31,710 nucleotides of DNA from JAIPEI01 sp041685835 (lineage in GTDB: Bacteria > Desulfobacterota > DSM-4660 > Desulfatiglandales > HGW-15): contig JAWLEX010000025.1 of NCBI GenBank assembly GCA_041685835.1, positions 1 to 31,710 on the forward strand, given 5' to 3'. Each line of letters begins with the position of its first letter. The stretch's first letter is position 1. Made by a program: the position numbers and the translations under genes. Below are positions 8,066 through 15,460 of this stretch, piece by piece. Under the pieces are notes generated by a model. It saw nothing but the letters and a program-made list of their open reading frames with translations, searched no databases and was not told the origin of the DNA.

Positions 8066-10362
8066 GAAGCATCCTCCTTTACGGGTTCCAGGATTACGGG
8101 CTCCCGGGGGTTTGTGATTCTCATCCCCGGGTAGCCGGGCACCCTGACCTCGATGACGGGAGGATCCTCGTGCCATTCCGGCGCCAGGTGAAGCCGTATG
8201 CGCTCGTCACCGGCCCTTTCCAGGTGGACCGCCACTCTGCCGAAGGCAGTCAGGGTAGGCCCGTACGAGAGATGCGACCCCGTTTCGGTCCACTCCGGAA
8301 GTATCCCTGATCCTATGATGAGCCGGTCGTGTTCTTCCCGTACGAACAGGTTCCGGATCAACTGGAGGAACTCGACGGCGGCCCAGCCGTGCTGGCCGTC
8401 TCCCATGCACCCTCCGCCCGTCCAGGGATGTATCGCCTCGGGCCACTGGCCGGTCGGGGAGGCCAGAGCCGTTACGCGCGTGAACAGGTCCCGGTAGCGG
8501 CTGTCCCCGGCCCTCAAAAGTGTTTGAGCTATGGCCAGGGTCAGGTAAGGGTTGATTCCTGAGTGTATCATATCCTGAAAGAAAGCCCCCTCGTAAAAGC
8601 AGTTTTCCATAAGAAAAGCCGCGGTACCGAGAAACCGTGGGTCCCCGGGCAATACAAGGCGGAGGGGATAGTCGGCCACGAGGGACCCCACTGCGCCTGC
8701 GTCCATTCGCCGGTAGGGTGCCGCCGGCACCGCACCCCTTTCCCGAAACGAGGGGTTCATGGCGATGCTTTTAAAAATGGCCCTTTCCAGGTCCGCCGCC
8801 TCTTCAGCCAATGCCTTGCCTTTTTCCATGGATATGTACTGAGCTGAAAGGCGGGCGGCTCCTCGAAGCCCGGCGAGCGCCCAGAAGACGTCCCAGTAGT
8901 AATAGTCGTTGGGACCCAGGTGCTCGGCGCTGAAGCCGGGAGGAAAGAGGCCTTCGTGGGGGGCGTCCGTACCGGTTCGAATCCGCTTTTTGCGAATCCA
9001 GGCAGCCCCCTTGCTTATGGCGGATATCCATCTTTGGTCCGGGGCTGTTCGAGCCAGCCGCTCGAAACGGTCGTAGATCCAGAGGACCTGTCCGTTGGAG
9101 TCCCACTCGCCGTCCTGGCTCCGAAAGTATCCGGTGAACTTCTGGCGCTCGGGAAATCCGTCCAGTATGCGGCGGCATCTTTCCGTGAATCCCGCGCAAA
9201 GAAGGCCTTCGAGCATGAAGCAGGCGTCCCTGAACCAGAATCGGCGGTAGGTGTAAGGGCCGGGTACGATATCGTCAGCCGATAGCAAGAGGAGGGTGCG
9301 AAGGGAGGTGTCGTAGAGAAACCGCACCCGCTCGTCCGGGACCTCCAGCCGGGGCGCACCCGACATCCATGATGACCAGACTTCGGGTGGGGTTGCATCA
9401 TCCGTGTCCACCCCGGCCTTTGGTTTTTCCATTCCGCCTTCGAGATGCACCCGGGTTCGGACCTTACGGCTCTCATCGGGAGGAAGGGGAAATATCGCGG
9501 CGGCCGTGGCCAGCCCCACGTCACACCGTATATATGAAGTGCTCCCGTTATCCCCGGGCCCCATGGATTTCTGAAAGACATCGCCTTCCTTGTAATTGGA
9601 GTAATGGACAACCTCCGGAACTTCGCTGAAATGGACCTGAGTCTTGGCATCCACAATCCACCCCGCGCCGTTCGTAAGGGTCTCGATCCGGTCGATGAAC
9701 TGAACGCCCTCTGGGTTGTAGGGCCTTACGACCACGGCGAGCCGGCCCCCTTTCGGGCATTTCCCTGTAGCGTTGAGTTCCAGGACAGGGTCGGTGCGGG
9801 GACCGGTCATCAACACTTGCGTCTCGAGTGTGCCTTCCTGGGAACGGCATCGTGTAGTCACCCTGGGGTCCGGGAAATACTGCAACTCCTGCTCCGCTTC
9901 CAAAGAGCGGGAAGGAATCAGTGGTCGGCCCTCATGGGGCAGGAGCCACACATCCAGGGACCACCCGTCAAAAAGAGGGGTGACGAGTCCTCTCGGGTCC
10001 ACGATGGGGTAGCATGCCAGGTCGGGACGGCCCACGGCGGTCCAGTTCCGGTGAGTCAGGTTCACGTGTGTAATGGAAAAGGCCCTGGGAATGAACGAAG
10101 GGTCTTCGGGATTGAACTGCCTTTCCACCCAGTAAGGCCAGATCCAGTCCAGGTTGTGTTGAATAGCCTTGGTGTTTACAAGGCCCCTGGCATGAAACAC
10201 GATCCCTGCGCGGATCAGTTCGAGCGGCTCCGCCACCTCCGAGGGTTGGGAAAACCGCCTGATTCGGGCGACAAGGTTGAGCGGATCGATAAAGCCGTAG
10301 GCCCTGGCCGTACGGCGAACCAGAAATTTCCAGGGGATCCAGCGTCTGAAAACGGAAATCAT
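8062..10362 (-). CDS. Six-hairpin glycosidase-like protein (GH15/debranching-enzyme type)
   Basis: 766 residues counted from an ATG 10 bases after the msrAB stop; a longer start at 10410 would overlap msrAB. The N-terminal half (about 50-310) is beta-rich. The C-terminal half shows (alpha/alpha)6-barrel signatures: RRFWFRDACFMLEGLL (about 374-387), SQDGEWDSNGQVLW (about 415-428), NDYYYWDVFWALAGLRGA, GALFQDMIHSG-like and GQWPEAIHPWTGGGCMGDG with a likely catalytic acid. A C-terminal beta segment ends at VRVPGYPGM. This pattern fits GH15/GH63-like alpha-glucosidases and debranching enzymes, with no signal peptide. The exact family and substrate are not clear; conserved but uncharacterised relatives would be my expectation. 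It overlaps the glycosyltransferase gene by 4 bases, which implies coupled translation and related function. Confidence 0.75.
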   Translation of the reverse strand: MISVFRRWIPWKFLVRRTARAYGFIDPLNLVARIRRFSQPSEVAEPLELIRAGIVFHARGLVNTKAIQHNLDWIWPYWVERQFNPEDPSFIPRAFSITHVNLTHRNWTAVGRPDLACYPIVDPRGLVTPLFDGWSLDVWLLPHEGRPLIPSRSLEAEQELQYFPDPRVTTRCRSQEGTLETQVLMTGPRTDPVLELNATGKCPKGGRLAVVVRPYNPEGVQFIDRIETLTNGAGWIVDAKTQVHFSEVPEVVHYSNYKEGDVFQKSMGPGDNGSTSYIRCDVGLATAAAIFPLPPDESRKVRTRVHLEGGMEKPKAGVDTDDATPPEVWSSWMSGAPRLEVPDERVRFLYDTSLRTLLLLSADDIVPGPYTYRRFWFRDACFMLEGLLCAGFTERCRRILDGFPERQKFTGYFRSQDGEWDSNGQVLWIYDRFERLARTAPDQRWISAISKGAAWIRKKRIRTGTDAPHEGLFPPGFSAEHLGPNDYYYWDVFWALAGLRGAARLSAQYISMEKGKALAEEAADLERAIFKSIAMNPSFRERGAVPAAPYRRMDAGAVGSLVADYPLRLVLPGDPRFLGTAAFLMENCFYEGAFFQDMIHSGINPYLTLAIAQTLLRAGDSRYRDLFTRVTALASPTGQWPEAIHPWTGGGCMGDGQHGWAAVEFLQLIRNLFVREEHDRLIIGSGILPEWTETGSHLSYGPTLTAFGRVAVHLERAGDERIRLHLAPEWHEDPPVIEVRVPGYPGMRITNPREPVILEPVKEDAS

Positions 10363-10372
10363 AAAAACAGCC

Positions 10373-11545
10373 TTATGGGGAGATAAAGGATTTTTCCTCC
10401 TTGAAAGCATTCATGAATCGGTTGTAGCCTTCTTTCTCGAGATCCTCCTTGGGGATGAACCTCAGGGCCGCCGAGTTGATGCAGTAGCGAAGACCCGTGG
10501 GGGGCGGTCCGTCGGGGAACACGTGCCCCAGGTGGGAGTCCGCATGCCTGCTGCGCACCTCGGTGCGTGCGGAAAAGAGGCTTCGGTCCTCCTTCTCTAC
10601 TATATTATCGGGTACCAGGGCCCTTGTAAAGCTGGGCCAGCCCGTGCCGGAATCGAACTTGTCCCTCGAACTGAACAGGGGTTCGCCCGAGACGATGTCC
10701 ACGTAGATCCCTTCACGCTTGTCGTCCCAGCAGGAGTTCTTGAAAGGAGGCTCGGTTCCGTTGTTCTGCGTGACCTGGTACTGCATGGGGGTCAGACTGC
10801 CACGGATCTCATCGTCTGTCGGACGCGAGTATTTCCTGCCGGCTTCACTGGAAGCCGGCACGGAGCTTGGCACCTGAAGTTTTCGTCCCCATGTCCTTTC
10901 CAGGAATGCGTCCCGGCCTGATGCCGACCGGTAATTCCTGTACCTCAGGGATTGACGTTTGAAATAGTCCTGATGGTAATCTTCGGCCCTGTAAAACGGA
11001 CCCGCAGCCAGAATGGGGGTCGCCACGGGTTTAAGGAAGAGTCCTGACGCCTCAAGATCCCTTTTGGACGCCTCGGCAAGCCGTTTCTGCTCTTCATCAT
11101 GGTAAAAAACCGCCGTTTGGTACTGGGAGCCCCGGTCCACGAACTGTCCTCCCGGATCGGTGGGATCCACGTGCCGCCAGAACACGTCGAGGAGTTGCCG
11201 GTAGGTTACCTTGGACGGGTCGTAATAGACCTCCACGGCCTCAACATGCCCTGTGGTCCCGGCCGAGACCTGTTCGTAGGTGGGGTTTTCCACGTGACCG
11301 CCGGTGTAACCCGATATGGCTTCGATCACGCCTTCCACCTTTTCAAAGTCGGATTCCATGCACCAGAAGCACCCGCCGGCAAAGGTGGCCCTTTTTAAGT
11401 CGTCTCTTTTCTCTGTCATGTATGTGTCCTTTCCTCCATCCGCCTTTGCGGTCCCGGCACCTGAAGCCGCAAATAGGGAAACAAACGCCACTGCGAACCA
11501 CAGAATCGCATGCAGTTCAAAAGGTCTCATGTGGGCTCTATTCAT
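10373..11545 (-). CDS. msrAB: Exported MsrA-MsrB fusion, peptide methionine sulfoxide reductase
   Basis: A two-domain repair enzyme that reduces both S- and R-methionine sulfoxide in proteins. The N-terminus has a signal peptide (hydrophobic LHAILWFAVAFVSLFAASG), pointing to a periplasmic or anchored form. The MsrA domain has GGCFWCME (catalytic Cys near 59 when counted from 11545), then GGHVENPTYEQVSAG and EDYHQDYF. The MsrB domain follows with FKNSCWDDKREGIYVDIVSG, GTGWPSFT, HADSHLGHVFPDGP and RYCINSAALRF (catalytic Cys). The two zinc CxxC pairs of some MsrB proteins are absent, as in many fusion forms. The start is uncertain: in-frame starts occur at 11590, 11545 and 11530, none with a strong RBS. 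It heads a minus-strand unit with the glycosidase and glycosyltransferase. Confidence 0.93.
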   Translation of the reverse strand: MNRAHMRPFELHAILWFAVAFVSLFAASGAGTAKADGGKDTYMTEKRDDLKRATFAGGCFWCMESDFEKVEGVIEAISGYTGGHVENPTYEQVSAGTTGHVEAVEVYYDPSKVTYRQLLDVFWRHVDPTDPGGQFVDRGSQYQTAVFYHDEEQKRLAEASKRDLEASGLFLKPVATPILAAGPFYRAEDYHQDYFKRQSLRYRNYRSASGRDAFLERTWGRKLQVPSSVPASSEAGRKYSRPTDDEIRGSLTPMQYQVTQNNGTEPPFKNSCWDDKREGIYVDIVSGEPLFSSRDKFDSGTGWPSFTRALVPDNIVEKEDRSLFSARTEVRSRHADSHLGHVFPDGPPPTGLRYCINSAALRFIPKEDLEKEGYNRFMNAFKEEKSFISP

Positions 11546-11712
11546 TGTTTCTCGCCGATACGCCGGGAAACGGGTTTTGTTGATCCTCATCTTCTGATAA
11601 AAATAAGTACGATTTTGTGGAAGTCAGCCGTTGGAGGAACGGCTCAGAAAATAGAGGGAGAGAAAAGGGGGCATCACTGGACTGAAAGAGCTGAAAAGGG
11701 TGGGGGAAGAAG

Positions 11713-11745
11713 AAAAAAAACGCGCCGCCGTTATCAGGCGGCGCG
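11713..11745 (-). terminator. Strong rho-independent terminator of the cold-shock gene
   Basis: A perfect 9-bp stem, CGCGCCGCC (11721-11729) with GGCGGCGCG (11737-11745), has a 7-base loop and is followed on the minus strand by eight T (A8 at 11713-11720). It lies 20 bases past the csp stop. Confidence 0.92.
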
Positions 11746-11765
11746 CACGTTAACCTGTGCGTGTC

Positions 11766-11966
11766 TTACACGATGGTTACGTTGGTCGCAGCCGGACCTT
11801 TCTGTCCTTGCTCGATGTCAAAGGTCACCCGGTCCCCATCGTTGAGCGAGCGAAAGCCGTTTCCCGTGATGCCAGAATAGTGAACAAATACATCCGGTCC
11901 GTCTTCCTGCTCAATGAAGCCGTAGCCTTTGCTCTCATTGAACCACTTGACTGTTCCATTTGCCAT
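11766..11966 (-). CDS. Cold-shock domain protein, CspA family
   Basis: 66 residues forming a single cold-shock OB-fold that binds single-stranded RNA and DNA and melts mRNA structure. The N-terminus GTVKWFNESKGYGFIEQED contains RNP1 (KGYGFIE), and DVFVHYS is RNP2. The C-terminal GDRVTFDIEQGQKGPAATNV is also typical. The length is standard. The start has GAAAGGAGGGTGG directly upstream. A promoter candidate at 12092-12119 gives a leader of roughly 118 bases, in keeping with the long regulatory 5' UTRs of cspA-type genes, and transcription ends at the hairpin at 11713-11745. It is therefore a single-gene transcript. Confidence 0.97.
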   Translation of the reverse strand: MANGTVKWFNESKGYGFIEQEDGPDVFVHYSGITGNGFRSLNDGDRVTFDIEQGQKGPAATNVTIV

Positions 11967-12091
11967 GTCGCCACCCTCCTTTCTTCAACGTCTCACGTTT
12001 CAAACCCTCGGGCGGCCACTTCAGCAAAATGGTGCAGACCCTGCAGATTGAAACCGACTTCCCATCCTGGGAAATCCTTCGTGGAGCATCC

Positions 12092-12119
12092 ACTATACGC
12101 AGTTTTCATTTTAATGCAA
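12092..12119 (-). promoter_or_regulatory. Candidate sigma-70 promoter of the cold-shock gene
   Basis: On the minus strand TTGCAT (complement of 12114-12119) and TATAGT (complement of 12092-12097) are 16 bases apart, both close to consensus. The predicted start of transcription is about 118 bases upstream of the csp ATG. Confidence 0.5.
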
Positions 12120-12379
12120 GGAAAAAACAGAGGCAGAAACAAAAAGAGGACTTTTTTCAAAGGCTCTGTGTCGTGCGAGGGCCGAATGCTTGCCAAGACC
12201 GTGCCTGTTCCGCTATGCTGATTTCCGTTCGGAAACGGTGAGATTCGCAGATGCTCGCGGTCCGGCCGCCACCCTGAGGATCCACCGCGAAAGCCGTGGG
12301 CTGAGCCGGCGCCCGTCCCGGGATAACTCTTCAAAAAGTCAAACGTTTCAGGCCAGGATATGTGAAAAGGAGGAGGCGC

Positions 12380-12721
12380 TTGGAGGTCTTGGAAAAGGAT
12401 CAGGCAAGGGTAATTCGCGCCTGGGGCGAGAACCTGGCCGGACATGTGGAAGTGACTCTCGTGAGGACCGGGGACGAAAGGACCGCCTATCTTGAAAGAT
12501 TCTGCGAGAGACTTGGGGAATCCGCGCCGGCCGTGGGGGTCAGCAAGGTGACGGGCGAAGAGGGAGATCTTCCCGCTATCCTTATCGGAGATTCCTGGAC
12601 TATTCACATGGCACCGGAAGGGAAAGAACTGGCACCGTTTCTTGATCTCCTCTCCAGGGTGGCTGCAGGAGAGGGGAGAGAGGGGATAGCTGTTGAGCTG
12701 TCAGGCTCTGTTGGGGCGTGA
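12380..12721 (+). CDS. Thioredoxin-fold protein resembling the AhpF N-terminal domain, without CxxC
   Basis: 113 residues from a TTG start at 12380, chosen because AAAGGAGGAGG ends five bases before it; a GTG at 12362 overlaps that site. The pattern is an N-terminal helix (LEKDQARVIRAWGENL), a strand VEVTLVRTGDE, a helix AYLERFCERLGE, then VSKVTGEEGDLPAILIGDSWTIHMAPEGKELAPFLDLL. The cis-Pro strand and the 'P.G.E..PFL..L' ending match the thioredoxin-like fold of AhpF N-terminal and archaeal disulfide oxidoreductase domains. The redox CxxC is missing; only one Cys (near 48) is present. It might act as a binding module rather than a reductase. It is followed closely by the Smr gene. The fold call is moderate, function unknown. 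Confidence 0.55.
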   Translation: MEVLEKDQARVIRAWGENLAGHVEVTLVRTGDERTAYLERFCERLGESAPAVGVSKVTGEEGDLPAILIGDSWTIHMAPEGKELAPFLDLLSRVAAGEGREGIAVELSGSVGA

Positions 12722-12748
12722 CCACGGACACGAGCCATGGCCTTTTTT

Positions 12749-12764
12749 CACGAACCACGAACAC
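12749..12764 (+). repeat. Dispersed motif CACGAACCACGAACAC, copy 2
   Basis: Identical over 16 bases to 503-518. It lies just ahead of the preferred Smr start at 12776, inside a possible N-terminal extension from an ATG at 12737. This suggests the extension is intergenic repeat rather than coding sequence. Confidence 0.6.
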
Positions 12765-12775
12765 GGATGTTTTTC

Positions 12776-13048
12776 ATGGATGAATGGGAAGTTGTGGAAC
12801 TCCCCATTGACGGGACCCTGGATCTCCATACCTTTTCTCCCAAAGACGCGGCTTCCGTGGTGAGGGACTACCTGGAGGCATGCGGGGAAAAGGGCATACA
12901 GGAAGTGAGGATAATCCACGGAAAGGGCAAAGGCGTGATTCGACGCATAGTCCATGCCGTTCTCGAAGACCACCCGTCGGTGGCCGAATACCGGCTCGAC
13001 GACGGCCCTGGAGGATGGGGCGCTACCCTGGTGGTTCTTCGTGCTTGA
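12776..13048 (+). CDS. Stand-alone Smr-domain protein (MutS2 C-terminal-like)
   Basis: A 90-residue protein made up almost wholly of one Smr domain. LDLHTF near residues 15-20 holds the conserved Asp-His, VVRDYLEAC is the first helix, VRIIHGKGKGVIRRIVHAVL contains the HGKGxG loop, and the C-terminus is the closing strands GGWGATLVVL. Smr domains bind branched or nicked nucleic acid and several cleave DNA or RNA; in this short form the target is unknown. I place the start at the second in-frame ATG because the first 13 codons of the longer form coincide with a dispersed intergenic repeat. Neither start has a strong RBS. It sits between the thioredoxin-fold gene and a zinc-ribbon gene in the same direction. 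Confidence 0.85.
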   Translation: MDEWEVVELPIDGTLDLHTFSPKDAASVVRDYLEACGEKGIQEVRIIHGKGKGVIRRIVHAVLEDHPSVAEYRLDDGPGGWGATLVVLRA

Positions 13049-13073
13049 CGTCGGAGTGCCGACGATTATTATT
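13049..13073 (+). terminator. Short hairpin with A/T-rich tail after the Smr gene
   Basis: CGTCGG (13049-13054) and CCGACG (13059-13064) form a perfect 6-bp stem with a 4-base loop immediately after the Smr stop, followed by ATTATTATT. The tail is not a pure T-run, so termination may be partial. Confidence 0.4.
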
Positions 13074-13162
13074 GCAGAATGCTCTCTGCGTCTTGCGGGA
13101 GGCAAAGGGTTTTTCGAACCCATCATGGTTGTGGAGAAGAGAAAGGATAGAGGAAACGGAGA

Positions 13163-13417
13163 ATGGAGAACTGCCGGCATCTCAAGCTCGTTCTTGTGAC
13201 CCCGAAAACGGACAAGGTCCGGTGCCGCCGGTGTAACCTGACCATCTCCCGGAGCGAGCTGGAAGGGGACTACTGCCCCGAATGCCTCGAGGTTCGTGGA
13301 GAGCGCCACTCGGATTTCGAGGAGGTCGCCCTCGATGAAATCCCCAAAACCCACTTTCGCTGCGAATCCTGCGGCGCCATCATTGACGGCGGTGCAGGAA
13401 ACCAGGGGGGCTCATGA
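13163..13417 (+). CDS. Small zinc-ribbon protein
   Basis: 84 residues with six cysteines arranged as three pairs: VRCRRCN (about 19-25), YCPECLE (about 37-43) and FRCESCGA (about 69-76). The first two pairs probably form one four-cysteine zinc ribbon; the last pair may complete another site or bind with the nearby N-terminal Cys-His (CRH). The start ATG follows ACGGAGA. There is no membrane segment. Proteins of this size and pattern are frequent hypothetical genes in Desulfobacterota. The role is unknown; nucleic-acid or protein binding is possible. It is convergent with the minus-strand gene ending at 13426. Confidence 0.65.
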   Translation: MENCRHLKLVLVTPKTDKVRCRRCNLTISRSELEGDYCPECLEVRGERHSDFEEVALDEIPKTHFRCESCGAIIDGGAGNQGGS

Positions 13418-13425
13418 TGATCCCC

Positions 13426-13689
13426 TCACGTTCGCGTGATCTTCAGGGTGACCGCGTTTCCACGGTCCGGGCATTCGAGGACCAGTTCGTCCCTGGAAGC
13501 CCAGGGGTATTTGCCCCCGGTCTGCATAACGCTCAGGCCGGGAAAGATGTCGTGATAAAAAAACCCGCAAAGGCCTCCGCTGTCATAGCAGCTTATGAAA
13601 AGCACATCCCCTTTCCGGTGCCCGGCGGCGCAGTCCCCCTTGACGTCCAGGACCTCTGCTTTATAAGGCCTGAAGGTATCGTCGATCAT
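13426..13689 (-). CDS. TIGR04076-family small cysteine protein
   Basis: 87 residues from the ATG at 13689, which has an AAGGAGGG site; the longer reading frame upstream runs through the preceding gene and is not used. Conserved features are VKGDCAAGHRKGD near 14-26, CYDSGGLCGFFYHDIFPGL, the GGKYPW segment and the CPD motif in LVLECPDRGN, followed by a terminal beta strand. This series matches my memory of the TIGR04076 family, small proteins of unknown function common in anaerobes. Four cysteines suggest metal or redox involvement, which is inference. It lies 44 bases downstream of the SPOR gene on the same strand and is probably co-transcribed with it. Confidence 0.7.
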   Translation of the reverse strand: MIDDTFRPYKAEVLDVKGDCAAGHRKGDVLFISCYDSGGLCGFFYHDIFPGLSVMQTGGKYPWASRDELVLECPDRGNAVTLKITRT

Positions 13690-13733
13690 TTGAAATCCCT
13701 CCTTGCGGCCGTGATCCGGCCCATATGCCTTGA

Positions 13734-14435
13734 TTATTGTTTCCCCGACAGGGCCGCCCGATCGATTTTCAGGGGCTTGAAGTAGGATACAGTCCCTTTC
13801 TCCTTGAGCTGCTCCCCGGCGGCCCTGGCCGCTTTTTCTGTATTGAACTGTCCAATGTAGACGCGAAACCACCTGCCTCCGGCCAGTTCCTCGTCTACGT
13901 AAAAGGCCTTTTGCCCTGCCTTTTCGAGCTTTTGGGTCTCCTCTTCGGCGTGTTCCCTCTCTTTGAAGGAACTTACGTGAAGGAGGTAGGCCAGCCCTTC
14001 GGTTTCTTTGCCCGGCGGGGAGGGCGGCTTTTCCTGTTTAGGTGGGGTTGCGGCCCGGGCGGCGGGCTTTGACGGCCCGTTACGCAGCAACCGGATGTCG
14101 TAGGCGTCGATTAGTTTGAGCTCTCGAAGCAGCCGGGCTTCCTCTTCCGCCTGCTCTCGGGTTGAATAACGCGCGATGTACACCCGGTACCACTTGCCCT
14201 TGTCCCCCACGGTCTCGTACCTGTAGAACGCCTCGTAACCAAGCCGCTTGAGGTAGTTGACCCGCTCGACCGCATTGTCCAGATCCTTGTAGGAACCTAT
14301 CTGGATGCCATAACTGTTTTCAGCCCGAGCCACATCATGGATAAGCAGGGAAAGGACCATGATGAACAGAAGGAGAGAGACGTTCCGGACCGGCATGGAG
14401 ATCGTCCAACGCATGATAGGTTTGGATGCGGCCAT
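13734..14435 (-). CDS. Exported protein with two SPOR domains
   Basis: 233 residues from the ATG behind AGGAGGTTG (a second ATG is directly upstream at 14438). A hydrophobic stretch (VSLLLFIMVLSLLIHDVARA) is a signal peptide or anchor. Two SPOR repeats follow. The first is YGIQIGSYKDLDNAVERV through KWYRVYIARYSTREQAEEEA, the second YLLHVSSFKEREHAEEE through RWFRVYIGQFNTEKAARAAG. A proline/lysine-rich linker (about 125-150) separates them. SPOR domains bind glycan strands stripped of stem peptides, usually at the division septum, so a periplasmic cell-wall or division role is likely. It is divergent from yqeB, with about 130 bases between them. Confidence 0.88.
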   Translation of the reverse strand: MAASKPIMRWTISMPVRNVSLLLFIMVLSLLIHDVARAENSYGIQIGSYKDLDNAVERVNYLKRLGYEAFYRYETVGDKGKWYRVYIARYSTREQAEEEARLLRELKLIDAYDIRLLRNGPSKPAARAATPPKQEKPPSPPGKETEGLAYLLHVSSFKEREHAEEETQKLEKAGQKAFYVDEELAGGRWFRVYIGQFNTEKAARAAGEQLKEKGTVSYFKPLKIDRAALSGKQ

Positions 14436-14454
14436 CATCAACCTCCTGATATAA

Positions 14455-14483
14455 ATTCTGAACCATCCGAGTCGTGGAGTCAA
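14455..14483 (-). promoter_or_regulatory. Weak candidate promoter for the SPOR gene
   Basis: On the minus strand TTGACT (complement of 14478-14483) and CAGAAT (complement of 14455-14460) are 17 bases apart. Transcription would start only about 12-20 bases before the start codon, so the call is tentative. Confidence 0.25.
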
Positions 14484-14567
14484 TGGCCTTTGTCAAACTC
14501 TTCCGGTTGTGTTAGTTTCCATACGGACCAACAAGCCTCGAACAGGAACATAAGGAGAACCGGCAAG

Positions 14568-15368
14568 ATGAAACTGAACGAGCTGCGCATTGTTATCCGG
14601 GGAGCCGGGGATCTGGCCTCGGCCATTGGCTGGCGGTTTACCATGGGCGGCTTTCAGGTGATCATGATCGAGGCGGCCCGGCCCCTGGCGGTTCGAAGGC
14701 GTGTTTCCTTCTGCGAGGCCGTATGGGATGAAGCAGCCGAAGTGCAGGGCCTGAAGGCCTGTCGCATCGAGAGGCCGGCCGATGCCGGGGGAGTGCTAAA
14801 ACGCCGGGAGATTCCCATTCTCGTGGACCCTAACCTGGAGAGGCTTTCCGAACTGGCCCCCCATGTCCTCGTGGATGCCGTCCTGGCAAAAAAGAACCTG
14901 GGCGTTCGCATGGACCTGGCGCCCCTGGTGATAGGTGTAGGGCCCGGATTTTGTGCGGGCCGGGACGTCCACATGGTGGTGGAATCCAAGAGGGGGCACA
15001 ACCTGGGCAGGGTCCTGACTGAAGGGGAACCGGCCGCCGACACGGGTGTCCCCGGCGTTATTGAGGGTTATGCGGCAGAGCGGGTCCTTCGGGCCCCGGC
15101 CGACGGTGTCTTCGAGGCCGGGGTGGAACTGGGGGCAATGGTTTCGGCCGGCCAGACCGTGGCCGAGGTGGCCGGAATCCCGCTTCAATCGGAGATCGGA
15201 GGGCTTGTGCGGGGGCTCATCCGGCCGGGACTCGAGGTGAAAAGGGGCATGAAGGTCGGGGACGTGGACCCGAGGGGCGACATCACTTACCTGGATACCA
15301 TATCGGACAAGGGGTTGGCCGTTGCAGGCGGGGTTCTGGAGGCCGTTTGCCGAGTGTACAACCGCTGA
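14568..15368 (+). CDS. yqeB: YqeB/EF2563-type selenium-dependent molybdenum hydroxylase accessory protein
   Basis: 266 residues from an ATG preceded by TAAGGAGAACC. The N-terminus IVIRGAGDLASAIGWRF is the nucleotide-binding Rossmann-like GAGDLA loop of this family, followed by VIMIEAARPLAVRR and VSFCEAVWD. The centre has VLVDPNLERL and LVDAVLAKKNLG. PLVIGVGPGFCAGRDVHMVVESKRGH is the family's signature, with a conserved Cys. The C-terminal half contains a biotinyl-like beta barrel (LGAMVSAGQTVAEVAG). YqeB genes travel with selenium-dependent molybdenum hydroxylases and are thought to help mature or insert the labile Se into the cofactor. No such hydroxylase or yqeC is in this window, so it acts here as an orphan. 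Confidence 0.88.
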   Translation: MKLNELRIVIRGAGDLASAIGWRFTMGGFQVIMIEAARPLAVRRRVSFCEAVWDEAAEVQGLKACRIERPADAGGVLKRREIPILVDPNLERLSELAPHVLVDAVLAKKNLGVRMDLAPLVIGVGPGFCAGRDVHMVVESKRGHNLGRVLTEGEPAADTGVPGVIEGYAAERVLRAPADGVFEAGVELGAMVSAGQTVAEVAGIPLQSEIGGLVRGLIRPGLEVKRGMKVGDVDPRGDITYLDTISDKGLAVAGGVLEAVCRVYNR

Positions 15369-15385
15369 TTCTGGCCCGGTCGGCG

Positions 15386-15448
15386 GGTCGATACGGCTAT
15401 CTTCTCCCGTAGAATCCGCCGTCCCGAAACTCCCGGGTCGTATCGACC
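15386..15448. repeat. 10-bp inverted repeat between yqeB and the lipoprotein gene
   Basis: GGTCGATACG at 15386-15395 and CGTATCGACC at 15439-15448 form a perfect inverted repeat with a 43-base loop. The right arm ends a few bases before the lipoprotein's GGAGG site, so pairing could influence ribosome access; it may equally be a late terminator for yqeB without a T-run. Confidence 0.45.
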
Positions 15449-15460
15449 GGCGGAGGCGAA

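Noticed and set aside
9604..10386. 260-codon plus-strand ORF opposite the glycosidase gene
   Set aside because: Shadow frame of the glycosidase; no start signal.
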